Positions 8,859-18,702 of a stretch of DNA of 64,000 bases are shown in pieces (the first letter of the stretch is position 1; every line of letters begins with the position of its first letter). The translations under genes were made by a program, and so were the position numbers. The notes under the pieces are model-generated. The model ran no database searches. It saw only the letters and a list, made by a program, of their open reading frames with translations, and was not told the DNA's origin. The DNA comes from Litorimonas sp964565335 (GTDB lineage: Bacteria > Pseudomonadota > Alphaproteobacteria > Caulobacterales > Maricaulaceae), in assembly GCA_964565335.1 (NCBI GenBank), contig CAZMEN010000008.1, positions 3,048 to 67,047 of the forward strand. The letters are read 5' to 3'.

Positions 8859-10130
8859 GGATCACCCCTTAAATAATGTTTATTCGCATAAAGAGTATTT
8901 TTGACATATCATGTTGTGTCAAGCCTAAATAAAATTTTACACGCCAAAGCCAAACTTTATTACCTTTTCACACTCAGTCGATAAACAAAATTTTCCGATG
9001 GCATCAATTTTGGCGGGATCGTTTCGCCGATGTGATTAACGATAAAACATCACGGGTGCATTCGGTCACCCCAAAAGCGGAGACACAAAATGGCCCACAG
9101 TGATATTTCGAGAAATTGGCATTAACTTCCCAGATTAGAGAGGTCTCTACGGGGCTTTTTCAATGCAATATCCGGCTAAATCCCCATTACTAGGTCACTA
9201 ATTTAGATTGAGGTAAATCGTGTGCTTTCGGTAAAAAAATGGCGGTGTACGCGATCTGGGCCGAAGCCTTATCTGGTAAAACTCCTTATTAAGCAGGCAA
9301 TTTACAAGGAAAATTTGTACTTCCCAGCGTGAATATCCGGCATAAGCGCTAATGTCCGCGATTTGGGTTTGGCCTATGGGTTTTGTTCATGGTCAACTTT
9401 GCGAAGGACGTTAGGTCCTTATTCTGACTTTGTTTAATGGCTTCACCCGTTTTATGTTAGCCATTGGTGTTTAGCCTCGCGATCCAGACTCAGACGTTGT
9501 CGACACACTTGAGTAATCTTGTTATGAACTCAGATACCGTAAATCCCACAGGGTGGATAGTAGACCTCAATTTATCTCCAAATTTGGATTTTTGGGCTTA
9601 CACATAAGAGATTGAGTTCGACTTCTCATACCCAGGCAAACGAACCAACGATGCTTAAAACCAACGGACATTGCCCAGATCGAAAGCTTGAATAGAAATT
9701 TCAGAGCGGAAAGTCTCAATGCAGACTAGGTAATAAATTCGCAGATGGGCGCCGAATACGCAAGGTTTGAGAAAAAGGCTATGATGACTATCGGCGGCAT
9801 AGCTCAATCGGCTATAAACTCTCAGCAAATATGAGGATAAGTTCAGGACAACACAGCTGCCTTGGGCCTATCAGGCCGAATTTTATCACCACCAGTGATC
9901 CAAATATGAGGTCATGCTCACCACCAACACCACTAAGTAAAAGAGAGAACAGTTTTAAGGGGCAAGGACACGTGCAAGGACCGAATAGACTTAGGCCATT
10001 AAGTATCTAGGGGATCGCACCCTTAGTATGAGTTGTTTCCAACATGACGAATCGATGCGGCCAGAGCGCTAAAGACCTTCTATTAGTTGTGCTGAAATTT
10101 CTACTTTAGTTGCCAGAGTTCTACACATTA
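8859..10130. other. gene-free stretch of about 1.3 kb
   Basis: No reading frame with coding character was found on either strand. The first bases must hold the promoter of the lipoprotein operon. The rest looks like decayed DNA; one tRNA-like D-arm (near 9793) was considered and rejected. Its right edge runs into iterons and an integrase remnant, so it may be the worn end of an integrated element. Confidence 0.5.
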
Positions 10131-10230
10131 CGGTACACCATCAGATAATTCAGTTATTTTGAGTGGCACAGATCACCCAGAATGCAACCCATATTGGTGT
10201 AACAAATGGTGTACCAAACGGTGTAAAATC
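10131..10230. repeat. GGTGTA iterons (12-bp period) next to the integrase remnant
   Basis: Three direct copies with an exact 12-base period: TGGTGTAACAAA (10195-10206), TGGTGTACCAAA (10207-10218), CGGTGTAAAATC (10219-10230). An inverted copy, CGGTACACCA, lies at 10131-10140. Such clusters near an integrase gene and att core are typical arm-type or excisionase sites, but here the function is inferred from position. Confidence 0.55.
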
Positions 10231-10293
10231 CAGTTTAAGATACGGTTTATCCTGTAGTTTTATACGTTCTTTTAGTTTACTACTGACTCTCGC

Positions 10294-10315
10294 TTGCGGA
10301 GCCATTCTCTTTCTT
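10294..10315 (+). repeat. direct repeat copy 1, possible attachment site (tRNA-Asn 3'-end-like)
   Basis: A 22-base segment beginning TTGCGGAGCCA and ending TTCTCTTTCTT is found again, identically, at 33258-33279 in the same orientation, with partial similarity continuing to the left of both copies. The left half with preceding bases (TCTCGCTTGCGGAGCCA) matches the 3' end expected of an alphaproteobacterial tRNA-Asn gene, a frequent integration target. The rest of the tRNA is absent. An integrase remnant begins about 100 bases downstream. Confidence 0.6.
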
Positions 10316-10418
10316 ATTCCCAAATTGACTAAACACCTGTTTTTCCTTTTAATTTGGGAATGATTAGGCCCCGTATATCCCATATTTGGCGCTCATGTGC
10401 CCTTTCTATGAGTCGCAC

Positions 10419-10840
10419 ATGACACGCTCGGTGAACAAATACCTCTATTTGCGCGGCGAATATTGGAACTATAAGCGCAATGTCCCGAAGCAGAATCGGC
10501 ATGTTGAACCGCGTAGCCGCGTGCGAGTCGCGCTCAATACGCAGTCCCTTGATCTGGCGCGCGAAAAGCGTGACGCTCTTGTCGTTGCTGATGACCATTA
10601 CTGGCGCGCTTTAGCCCTTCAAGCAGAAGCCAAAGGCGGCCTCACGGATGCGACGCGTCAGGTTCAAGAACACCTATACAAATCAGCCTCGTCTCGTGCT
10701 GTCGCCCACGGGTTTCAATACAAGCCCATTTCGCAGCTGACCCGTGAGCAAGCCGTCTATGAGGTGCTGCACCGCACAAAAGAGCTTGCAAAGAACTAAA
10801 AGTTGATGAGCTAAGGAAAAAATTAGACATTGATACAGCT
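10419..10840 (+). pseudogene. truncated tyrosine-recombinase (integrase) remnant, DUF6538-type N-terminus
   Basis: The ATG at 10419 starts MTRSVNKYLYLRGEYWNYKR..RVALNTQSLDLAREKRDAL, the arm-binding N-terminal domain (DUF6538) that opens many alphaproteobacterial phage/island integrases. The frame stops at 10799 after only 127 codons. The adjacent frame carries on with ELKVDELRKKLDIDTALI, which reads like the next part of the same protein, so a frameshift is likely. The core-binding and catalytic domains (R..HxxR..Y) are missing: the sequence passes into an unrelated MarR-like protein. An intact enzyme would have about 400 residues. Its position beside the 22-bp repeat supports a past integration event. 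Confidence 0.7.
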
Positions 10841-11230
10841 TTGATTATCGACTCATTTTTATGTAAAAATGTTGACGTTATAAACTCAGGCATTCTACCG
10901 AGTTTAGCGCCTTCGACGCTTAACGATTTGAGAGTGATAGTGATCATGCATATTTTATCTGCTCCAGCCACACCTTTAGACCTTACCCAGTTATTCCAAG
11001 ACAATTTCAACGATCTGCCTGATGCCTTAAAACGCTTAGAGCAGACAGATAAACTTAGCGGACACTATGATGCTCACATAAGCCATAACACTTATCTCCA
11101 TCTAACGTCATCAGCCCGGTTGATCGTCCAGTTCTTTATCAAAAACCTTAAGCCGTTTATTGAAATGGCAAATAATGATTTACGAGTAGAAGAAAAATTC
11201 AGAAATCTTGAAGTTAGAGATAAAAGTTGA
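10841..11230 (+). CDS. winged-helix (MarR-like) DNA-binding protein, possibly 5'-altered
   Basis: 129 residues if read from the TTG at 10841. The part LPSLAPSTLNDLRVIVIMHIL..LTQLFQDNFNDLPDALKRLEQTDKL..LHLTSSARLIV has the spacing of a MarR-type winged helix: first helix, recognition region, wing and the LTSSAR segment before the last helix. The frame is open upstream into the integrase remnant with no good ribosome site, so the present 5' end is probably a fusion junction and the native start is lost or at the ATG at 10946. It may be a remnant rather than a working regulator. It is followed by the broken KDG kinase gene. Confidence 0.45.
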   Translation: MIIDSFLCKNVDVINSGILPSLAPSTLNDLRVIVIMHILSAPATPLDLTQLFQDNFNDLPDALKRLEQTDKLSGHYDAHISHNTYLHLTSSARLIVQFFIKNLKPFIEMANNDLRVEEKFRNLEVRDKS

Positions 11231-11306
11231 TTGAGGGCAGAGTACCTCCGCAAGGTTTGAGACACCAGAAATCTAAATAATAAAATTTGAGAGGAATGGC
11301 AGAACC

Positions 11307-12250
11307 ATGAAAAACAAAGTTGTCTGTTTTGGAGAAGTTCTATTGCGTCTTGCTGCGCCCGATGGGAAACGCTTCTTCAAACAGGCAGCTTAAATGTTCA
11401 TGCGGGAGGTGCTGAAGCTAATGTGGCAGCTTCACTGGCTCAATTTGGACACCACAGTGTCATGGCGACCGTTTTGCCTGCCAACGCATTAGGCCGCGCC
11501 GCTTTAGCCGAGCTTTGTAAATACAATGTAGACACATCTGCCGTCACACAGACTCCGGGCCGAATGGGATTATACTTCATCAGTTTTGACGCAGACGTTC
11601 GTCCTTCACGTATTGAATATGACAGGCAAGATTCAGCCTTTGCCAAAGCTGGCCCAGACACAATCGATTGGAGCGCTGTACTCATAGATGCGGATTGGCT
11701 ACATATGTCTGGAATTACGCCTGCCATCGGAGAAAACGGAATCAAGGCTGCTTTACGCGCTGTGAAAGCCGCGAGAGATCTCGGGGGTCAAAGTGTCATT
11801 TGATGGCAATTACCGCGCTTATCTATGGGAAAATTGGAAAGGCGATGGCCCGAAGATAATTCGCGAAATACTCTCTTACGCTACACTCGCCCTCATCAAT
11901 GAGCGGGATATTAGTCTCGTGATGGGGAAATATATCAAAGACCGACGAGAAGCCTATAAAGTTGCGTTTAAAGAATTTCCCCAGCTTCGAGCCTTAGCCG
12001 CCACCACACGCGAAACCCTCACAATGGATCATCACAGGATTTCTGCTGAACTTGTCAAACGGGACGCGCGGCGGGAATCAAGACCTTACAATGTGGCCGG
12101 GATTGTGGACCGCATTGGCGGCGGAGACGCTTTCGCTGTCGGTCTGCTGCAAGCGCTCTCAAACACTCAATACGAGGAGATTTCAATCTCGCAAGGATTT
12201 CGGATGTAGAATATGCCATGGGCAATGAAAGCTTAGATGTGCGTAGATAA
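11307..12250 (+). pseudogene. kdgK: broken 2-keto-3-deoxygluconate kinase (PfkB family)
   Basis: Pieces of one PfkB sugar kinase lie in three frames: MKNKVVCFGEVLLRLAAPDGKR, then GSLNVHAGGAEANVAASLAQFGH..LHMSGITPAIGE, then VSFDGNYRAYLW..NERDI..VDRIGGGDAFAVGLLQAL, then DFNLARISDVEYAM. GGAEANVA, FDxNYR and the GGGDAF anion hole with catalytic Asp fit KDG kinase, which phosphorylates 2-keto-3-deoxygluconate to KDPG. Lesions: a frameshift near 11375, one extra G in the G run at 11783-11787, and loss of about 20 codons near 12180 where the conserved FAVAAS..LKH segment should be. A functional enzyme is not expected. Confidence 0.85.
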
Positions 12251-12307
12251 CCCCAAGTATACTTTATATACAAAATAAATACTTCACGCCCAAAGTAAAT
12301 TTAGAAG

Positions 12308-13367
12308 TTAAGTGGGACCAGCAGCCTCTTGCTCCGATGTCCATTGCCCAACACTTGTAAGACAATTCATTTTAGCTCGGTGATAAAAGGCAGCTTGACT
12401 GGCAGCGTAATTTTCAGGCTTTCCTTTCCAAGCAAATAAAGCTGATTGTTGCAAAGCTCGCCCATAAGAATAGGTAATATTCCAAGGAAAGTCGCCGATC
12501 TTATTTATCATATTCAAATGCTCGGTTGCGACTTCATTTGTTTGACCGCCTGAAAGAAAAGCAATGCCTGGGACAGCGGCTGGAACAGTGTCCTTTAGAA
12601 CCTTAATTGTGCGCTCGGCGACCTCTTCAACGCTGGGCTGGTCTGCACAGCGCAAGCCCGCTATCACCATATTTGGTTTTAAAATTGTTCCCTCTAGTTT
12701 CACGCCTTGCTCATAGAGTTCAGTGAAAAGCGAGTTTAGGACGCGTTCTGTAACTTCGTGACAGCGCGCAACATTGTGATAGCCGCCCATGAGGACCTCG
12801 GGTTCAACAATAGGTACAATCCCAGCTTCTTGGCAAAGTGAGGCGTAACGCGCCAATGCATGGTTATTGGCCTTTATAGCGCCTCTGGAAGGGGTCATTC
12901 CGACATATTGATCTGGATGTGAAATTTCGATAACGGCGCGCCATTTGGCAAAACGCGCACCGAGTTTATAATATTCCGCAAGCCGATTACGCAGACCGTC
13001 CAAGCCTTCAGTGATGGCCTCGCCGGGGCGTACTGCCAAGCGGATTTGCACCCATATCAACTTTGGTACCGGGAACAGCATCATTCGCTTTGATAAGATC
13101 AACAAGGCTCGTTCCATCTTCCGATTCTTGACGTATAGTCTCATCGTAGAGAATAACGCCGGAGATGTGATCTTGCATGGCCTTATCAGTCCGGAACAAC
13201 ATTTCACGCCAATCTCGGAGTCTTTCAAATGTGCTTTTGGTTTGGATAGAGTCAAAGCGTTTCTTAATAGTCCCAGTGCTTTCATCGGCAGCCAGAAGGC
13301 CTTGCTCGGGTCTTACCATTTTAACGGCTATATCGTTTAGGGCTTGAATATCTATTTTGTTGTACAC
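12308..13367 (-). pseudogene. class I fructose-bisphosphate aldolase, single frameshift
   Basis: Reading leftward from 13367, MYNKIDIQALNDIAVKMVRP..LLAADESTGTIKKRF..GTKVDMGANPL is the N-terminus of a class I fructose-1,6-bisphosphate aldolase. Near 13035-13045 the match jumps frame and continues RPGEAITEGLDGLRNRLAEYYKLGARFAKWRAVI..EPEVLMGGYH..GTILKPNMVIAG..FLSGGQTNEVATEHLN to the stop at 12308. The Schiff-base Lys (ILKPNMV) and the other active-site Lys (FAKWRAV) are present in the second part, so only one indel separates this from an intact gene of about 350 codons. A sequencing error is possible, but neighbouring genes have clear lesions. It converges with the broken kdgK gene. Confidence 0.85.
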
Positions 13368-13402
13368 TTTTGAAATTTATGGGTAGGGTTTAGTCAGGCG
13401 AC

Positions 13403-13822
13403 TTATTTTCCGCCGTTCAGCTCGTCCTGTAACTTTTTAAGCGCGTCCATTTTTCCATCACGCGCCAGACGTGCTTGTTTTGGCCAACTATTTGGTTTGT
13501 GCATTGAAAACCGTGGCCCCGCATCTTTTAAAATTTTAGAGAGTGTACTAATTTTGGCTTTTGCAAGATCTGCAAAAGTTTCAATACCATCGGCTTGCAG
13601 TAGAGACGCAATCTTTGGGCCTATTCCTTCAATCAAGGTGAGGTTGTCTTTTTTTACCGCCTTACGCTTCTTGGGAGCCGCTTTCTTTTTAGCCGCTTTA
13701 CTTGAACTTGGGGCTGTTTCGGCTTGATGCCAATAGACGTCAGGATGCTGACGGAAACCGTCTGCCTCTGCGAGGCGATAAGCTTCGACTTGTTTCATTT
13801 CATATGTTTTTTTGCCGGCCAT
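13403..13822 (-). CDS. helix-hairpin-helix protein with Lys/Ala-rich linker
   Basis: Start set at the ATG at 13822 (MAGKKTYEMKQVEAYR), which has a GGAG ribosome site; 139 residues. After a short N-terminal part comes a basic linker (KAAKKKAAPKKRKAVKK) and then NLTLIEGIGPKIASLLQADGIETFADLAKAKISTL, a helix-hairpin-helix pair of the kind found in ribosomal-protein-L21-like/DUF4332 HhH proteins, with GIGPKIA as the DNA-contacting hairpin. The C-terminus (PNSWPKQARLARDGKMDALKKLQDELNGG) is characteristic of this small family. It is probably a DNA- or RNA-binding protein; no partner is obvious. It lies 33 bases downstream of glgB on the same strand. Confidence 0.75.
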   Translation of the reverse strand: MAGKKTYEMKQVEAYRLAEADGFRQHPDVYWHQAETAPSSSKAAKKKAAPKKRKAVKKDNLTLIEGIGPKIASLLQADGIETFADLAKAKISTLSKILKDAGPRFSMHKPNSWPKQARLARDGKMDALKKLQDELNGGK

Positions 13823-13854
13823 TATTGTCTCCACATTGTGTTAGGTTCGCTGTA

Positions 13855-16038
13855 TTATTTTAACTTAAATATTGTTGTAGCCAAGGGTGGAAGCGTCAAT
13901 GCGAGCGACTGATTACGACCGTGAGCCGGTTTTTTTTCAGATTTGAAACCGCCCATATTCCCTTTGCCTGAACCGCCGTAAAGTGCGGAGTCTGTATTAA
14001 CCAACTCTTGCCAATGCCCGGCAGCGGGTACTCCAACTCGGTAGTTCTCACGCGGCACAGGCGAGAAGTTGCAGACCGTCAGGCATGGCGATTTGCGGGC
14101 ATGATCCCAACGGACAAAGGATAAGATATTCTCATTCTGAGCCCCGCCATCTACCCACTCAAATCCGCTCGCGATGCAGTCCTGCTCGAAGAGAGCTGGG
14201 GTCTCGCGATAGACCGCATTAAGATCGCGAATAAGCGCTTGCGTGTTTTTATGCTCAGGATATTCAGTCAGGTGCCAATCGAGCGAGCGGTCCGCATTCC
14301 ATTCTTCACTCTGGCCAAATTCGCAGCCCATGAATAAAAGTTTTTTACCGGGATGGCTCCACATGAAGGCATAATAGGCGCGCAAGTTCGCAAATTTTTG
14401 CCAGCGGTCACCGGGCATGCGGTCAATCAGCGAGCCCTTACCGTGCACGACTTCATCATGGGACAGTGGCAACATGTAGTTTTCGCCAAAAGCGTAATCG
14501 ATCCCAAAAGTCATTTTGTGGTGGTGATGGCTGCGATTAACCGGGTCTTCTGACATGTATTCCAACGTGTCATTCATCCAGCCCATATTCCATTTAAAGC
14601 CAAAACCGAGACCGTCATGATCTGTCGGTGATGTCACGCCGGGCCAAGCCGTGCTTTCTTCGGCGACTGTGAAAATACCGTCCATGACTGAATAAGCATC
14701 AGCGTTCATCGATTGCAAAAACTTGACCGCGTCCCAGTTTTGATTTCCGCCATCAGCATTGGGGAGCCATTCGCCGTCTTCGCGTGAATAATCAAGATAA
14801 AGCATGGAGGCCACAGCATCCACGCGCAGTCCGTCCAGATGATATTCCTCCAGCCAGAACCTTGCATTTGCAACGAGATAATTGACAACCTCGCGGCGGC
14901 CAAAGTTAAATATTAGCGTATTCCAATCCGGGTGGAATCCCTTACGAGGGTCTTCATGCTCATAGAGATAAGTGCCATCAAATTGTCCAAGTCCGTGATC
15001 ATCGGATGGGAAATGCCCCGGTACCCAGTCGAGAATAACACCAATTTCCGCTTTATGGCAGGCGTCAACGAAGGCCTTAAAATCGGCGGGAGAACCATGG
15101 CGCGCTGTAGGGGCGTATAGGCCGATAGGCTGATAGCCCCAGGAGCCGTCAAATGGATGCTCGGTAATGGGCAGCAATTCTATATGGGTAAAGCCTAGCC
15201 CTTGTACATATGGAATAAGTTTATCAGCAAGCTCAGCGTAAGTGAGATAGCTATTATTTTCACCGCGCTGCCAAGATCCAAGGTGGACCTCATAAACTGA
15301 CATAGGCGCTTCGCGGTGATGACGGCCTGCGCGGCTTTTCATCCATTTCGTATCGCGCCATTTATAGGTTGAAAGATCACGTACAACGGAGGCGGATTTG
15401 GGACGCATCTCTGCGCCAAAGCCGACAGGGTCCGCTTTGAGGGGCTGCATATGACCGTGTTCATCGCGGATAGCGTATTTGTAAGCCGCGCCGTCATCAA
15501 CTCCTGGAATAAAGACTTCCCAAATGCCGCTGGCCCCGTGAGAGCGCATAGGATGCTTTGTCGTGCTCCACATATTGAAGTCGCCCGCAACGCAAACGCC
15601 GGCGGCATTGGGGGCCCAGACTGTAAAACGCGTCCCGTCCACGCCCTCATGTTTTTTTACGTGGGCGCCCAGAGCCTTAAACGCGTGAGCATGACGGCCC
15701 TCGGATAAAAGGTGCAAGTCAAGCTCGCCAAGGTCGGGCGAGAATCTGTAAGAGTCATCATAACGGTGCTCGACCCCATCATAATTGGCGATGAGCTGAT
15801 AGCCGTTAGAAAGCTTAGAGGCTTTTATCCGCGATTCAAATATTCCGCCCTCATGTAGACGTGTGCATGAAGTTACGGGCTTCTTGCCTCGCGGCTTAAC
15901 GATGGCAACAGACTGAGCATAAGGTGCGTAAGCACGAATAAGGAACTCGTCACCATCTTTATGGCAACCGAGATAAGCAAAAGGATCAGCATGAACACCG
16001 CGTATAATACGGGATATATCTTGCTGATCCTGCCTCAT
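13855..16038 (-). CDS. glgB: 1,4-alpha-glucan branching enzyme
   Basis: GlgB cuts alpha-1,4 chains of growing glycogen and rejoins them as alpha-1,6 branches in the cytoplasm. From the ATG at 16038 the protein has 727 residues, normal for the long form with N1 and CBM48 domains (FTVWAPNAAGVCVAGDFNMW near 120). The GH13 barrel shows DGLRVDAVASMLYLDYS near 400 (nucleophile Asp), EESTAWPG near 460 (acid/base Glu) and LSHDEVVHGKGSL near 523 (third carboxylate). The gene begins 5 bases after the glgP stop codon, so the two are co-transcribed. No damage is visible, in contrast to the genes to its left. Confidence 0.97.
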   Translation of the reverse strand: MRQDQQDISRIIRGVHADPFAYLGCHKDGDEFLIRAYAPYAQSVAIVKPRGKKPVTSCTRLHEGGIFESRIKASKLSNGYQLIANYDGVEHRYDDSYRFSPDLGELDLHLLSEGRHAHAFKALGAHVKKHEGVDGTRFTVWAPNAAGVCVAGDFNMWSTTKHPMRSHGASGIWEVFIPGVDDGAAYKYAIRDEHGHMQPLKADPVGFGAEMRPKSASVVRDLSTYKWRDTKWMKSRAGRHHREAPMSVYEVHLGSWQRGENNSYLTYAELADKLIPYVQGLGFTHIELLPITEHPFDGSWGYQPIGLYAPTARHGSPADFKAFVDACHKAEIGVILDWVPGHFPSDDHGLGQFDGTYLYEHEDPRKGFHPDWNTLIFNFGRREVVNYLVANARFWLEEYHLDGLRVDAVASMLYLDYSREDGEWLPNADGGNQNWDAVKFLQSMNADAYSVMDGIFTVAEESTAWPGVTSPTDHDGLGFGFKWNMGWMNDTLEYMSEDPVNRSHHHHKMTFGIDYAFGENYMLPLSHDEVVHGKGSLIDRMPGDRWQKFANLRAYYAFMWSHPGKKLLFMGCEFGQSEEWNADRSLDWHLTEYPEHKNTQALIRDLNAVYRETPALFEQDCIASGFEWVDGGAQNENILSFVRWDHARKSPCLTVCNFSPVPRENYRVGVPAAGHWQELVNTDSALYGGSGKGNMGGFKSEKKPAHGRNQSLALTLPPLATTIFKLK

Positions 16039-16043
16039 TATAT

Positions 16044-18497
16044 TTACCCGTCTGTAGCTGTTGGCGCGTTCCAAATATCTTTAGCATATCCGCGAATAGT
16101 GCGATCAGAGCTGAACCAGCCCATACGAGCTGTATTCAGAATAGCCATCTTGGCCCATTTTTCTTTGTCGCGATAGACATCATCAATATGGCGCTGCATA
16201 TCCCAATAGGCCTCGAAATCAGGGGTGACTTGGAAATAGTCATGGTTTTTGATGTTATCCAAAATATCATTGAAGACTTGCGTGTTCCCATCTGAGAAAA
16301 CGCCTGTCTCAAGCTGCTTGATAACTTTTTGTAGTTTCGGCGATTCTTTGATAACTTCAGAGGGTCGAGCGCGGCGATGTTGGCGCTCTGCAATCTCTGA
16401 AGCAATGAGGCCGAAGATAAAGATGTTATCTTCGCCGACATGTTCTTGCATCTCAACGTTTGCGCCGTCGAGCGTACCAACGGTGAGCGCGCCGTTTAGA
16501 GCAAATTTCATATTACCTGTTCCTGAGGCTTCAAAACCGGCCGTTGAGATTTGCTCCGACAAATCAGCGCCCGGAATTAGAACTTCAGCGGCTGAAACAT
16601 TGTAGTTGGGTAGGAATATTACCTTGAGCTTATCCCCGATATCTTTGTCAGCATTGACCACATTCGCCACATCATTGATGAGCTTAATTATCAATTTAGC
16701 CAAGAAATAACTCGGCGCAGCTTTCCCTGCAAAGATCTTCACGCGCGGCTGCCAATCTGCATTCGGATTAGCTTTCATTTCATTATAGAGCGCGATGGTC
16801 TCTAATATGTTCATGAGCTGGCGCTTATATTCATGGATACGTTTAATCTGAATATCGAACATGGCGTCCGGATTTACGGCAATGCCGGTTTCTTTAAGCA
16901 GGAACGACGCTAGAGCCGCCTTATTCTCGGCCTTCACATCCATATATTGTTTTTGCCAAGCTTTATCGGTCGCTTTGGGTTCAAGCTTTTTCAGCTGCTC
17001 CAAATCGTCAATCCAGCCCGTACCGATTTCCTTTGAAATCATATCAGAGAGACCTGGATTGCATTCCAAAAGCCAGCGGCGCGGCGTAACGCCATTTGTT
17101 TGGTTGACGATTTTGTCAGGAAACATTGTGTGAAGGTCGTGGAAGACAGTTTTCTTCATCAACTCGGAATGCAGTGCGGAGACGCCGTTCACTTTACGAG
17201 AGCCGATAAAAGCCAAATTACCCATACGCACCCAATCTTGCTGATGCGGGTGAATAACTTGTATGTTGGCGATAATGTTGTGATCCAATCCTTTAGCCAA
17301 AGCTTCTTGGTAGAACGCGCCGTCAATCATGTTGATGATTTGAAGGTGGCGCGGCAAGATACGCTCAAATAGCCCTTTGGGCCATTTTTCTAGCGCCTCC
17401 GGCAGTAGTGTGTGGTTCGTATAATGCAAAGTCTCGCGCGCAATTTCAAAAGCCCGTTTAAATGTGAAATCATGCAAGTCCATCAAAATGCGGATAAGTT
17501 CGGGCACAGCAATAGCGGGGTGGGTATCATTAAGTTGCACCGCAACATGATCACCCAGATTTTCAAGACTGTCATAATTCATGAAATAGCGACGAATAAG
17601 GTCTTGCAAAGAGGCGCTCGTAAAGAACACTTCCTGCTTTAAGCGGAGTTCTCGCCCTTGTTCGGTATGATCTCCGGGATAGAGAACTTTGGAAATCGAT
17701 TCCGCAACGATTTGTTGATAGGCTGAGGCCATGAAATCGCCTTCGTTAAACTTTTTAAGGTTCATTAAATCTGCTTGACGCGCTGACCACAGGCGGAGTG
17801 TATTGACATGCCTGCCTTCCCAACCCGGGATTGGCATATCAAAGGCGACCGCATGAATACGCTCCGTTGGTTTCCATATCGCTTTGCCGGCATGATCCGT
17901 TTCGACATGGCCGCCAAAATCAATGTCATAGACAACTTCCGGGCGACGGAATTCCCAAGCATTACCTTCGACAAGCCAGTCTTCAGGTTCTTCTAACTGC
18001 CAACCGTCTTCGATGTTTTGTTTAAAAATACCGTGCTGATAGCGAATACCGTAGCCCATACCGGCAACGCCGGTGGTGGACATAGAATCCATGAAACACG
18101 CCGCCAAACGTCCCAGACCGCCATTGCCAAGCGCGGCATCTTGCTCTGCATGGAGTACATCATGAAAATCAAGTTTATGATCATCAAAGAATGCCTTAGC
18201 ATCAGAGGCTAAACCCAAATTGGTCAAGCTGTCTTCAAGCATGCGCCCAATCATAAATTCCATAGAAAGATAATAAACGCGCTTTTGCTTTTTCTTATAA
18301 ATTCGGCGCGTGGTATCGATCCAACCTTCGACCATCTGGTCGCGAGTAGCCAAAGACAGCGCAACGCACCAATCGCGCGCAACAGCATGTCGCTCATCTT
18401 TACCGACAGAGTAAATCAAGTGACGCAAAATCGAATCGCCGAAACTTTCCTTAATAAGGGATTGGGTGTCATCAATATGATGTGCGGTAGGTGACAT
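16044..18497 (-). CDS. glgP: glycogen phosphorylase
   Basis: GlgP releases glucose-1-phosphate from glycogen chain ends using pyridoxal phosphate. 817 residues, the normal family length. Visible signatures are YYLSMEFMIGR near the N-terminus, NGGLGRLAACF, the RLKQEVFF region, DIQIKRIHEYKRQLMN and, in the C-terminal third, EASGTGNMKFALNGALTVGTLDGANVEM, which contains the PLP-binding Lys (GNMKF). It is the first gene of the leftward glgP-glgB pair and diverges from glgC with about 200 bases between the starts. That shared region could allow opposite control of breakdown and synthesis, but no operator was recognised. Confidence 0.97.
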   Translation of the reverse strand: MSPTAHHIDDTQSLIKESFGDSILRHLIYSVGKDERHAVARDWCVALSLATRDQMVEGWIDTTRRIYKKKQKRVYYLSMEFMIGRMLEDSLTNLGLASDAKAFFDDHKLDFHDVLHAEQDAALGNGGLGRLAACFMDSMSTTGVAGMGYGIRYQHGIFKQNIEDGWQLEEPEDWLVEGNAWEFRRPEVVYDIDFGGHVETDHAGKAIWKPTERIHAVAFDMPIPGWEGRHVNTLRLWSARQADLMNLKKFNEGDFMASAYQQIVAESISKVLYPGDHTEQGRELRLKQEVFFTSASLQDLIRRYFMNYDSLENLGDHVAVQLNDTHPAIAVPELIRILMDLHDFTFKRAFEIARETLHYTNHTLLPEALEKWPKGLFERILPRHLQIINMIDGAFYQEALAKGLDHNIIANIQVIHPHQQDWVRMGNLAFIGSRKVNGVSALHSELMKKTVFHDLHTMFPDKIVNQTNGVTPRRWLLECNPGLSDMISKEIGTGWIDDLEQLKKLEPKATDKAWQKQYMDVKAENKAALASFLLKETGIAVNPDAMFDIQIKRIHEYKRQLMNILETIALYNEMKANPNADWQPRVKIFAGKAAPSYFLAKLIIKLINDVANVVNADKDIGDKLKVIFLPNYNVSAAEVLIPGADLSEQISTAGFEASGTGNMKFALNGALTVGTLDGANVEMQEHVGEDNIFIFGLIASEIAERQHRRARPSEVIKESPKLQKVIKQLETGVFSDGNTQVFNDILDNIKNHDYFQVTPDFEAYWDMQRHIDDVYRDKEKWAKMAILNTARMGWFSSDRTIRGYAKDIWNAPTATDG

Positions 18498-18702
18498 AAT
18501 ATTTCTCGGAGGAATCTCTAAAATTAATTATTACGGGTTGGAGCGAGATCTACAGTTTCAAAAGGTCTGTGATATTACCTTTTGTTGGCAATTTTCAATA
18601 TTGAAATATTTTTGCGTTTCGCTTGCTGTTTATCCCCACATAAACAATAATCATATTTATAAAAGGGCAAAAAGCCTCTTTAAGTGCATTTGGGAGGGAC
18701 TG

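Noticed and set aside
9790..9865. A tRNA-like stretch (GGCGGCATAGCTCAATCGGCTA followed by a possible anticodon stem)
   Set aside because: Only the D-arm resembles a tRNA. The anticodon stem pairs poorly and no GTTCGAATC-type T-arm follows, so I do not call a tRNA or a tRNA pseudogene.
10150..10383. Overlapping short open frames on both strands around the direct repeat
   Set aside because: Their translations are read-through of the iterons and of the reversed tRNA-end-like repeat (the MAPQAR pattern known from mis-translated tRNA-Asn ends). No ribosome site and no homology.
11307..13367. Explaining the broken kinase and aldolase genes purely by sequencing errors
   Set aside because: The single-G insertion in a G run and the one aldolase shift could be errors, but loss of about 20 codons in the kinase, nonsense codons and truncations in neighbouring genes argue for real decay. 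Read data would still be needed for the aldolase.
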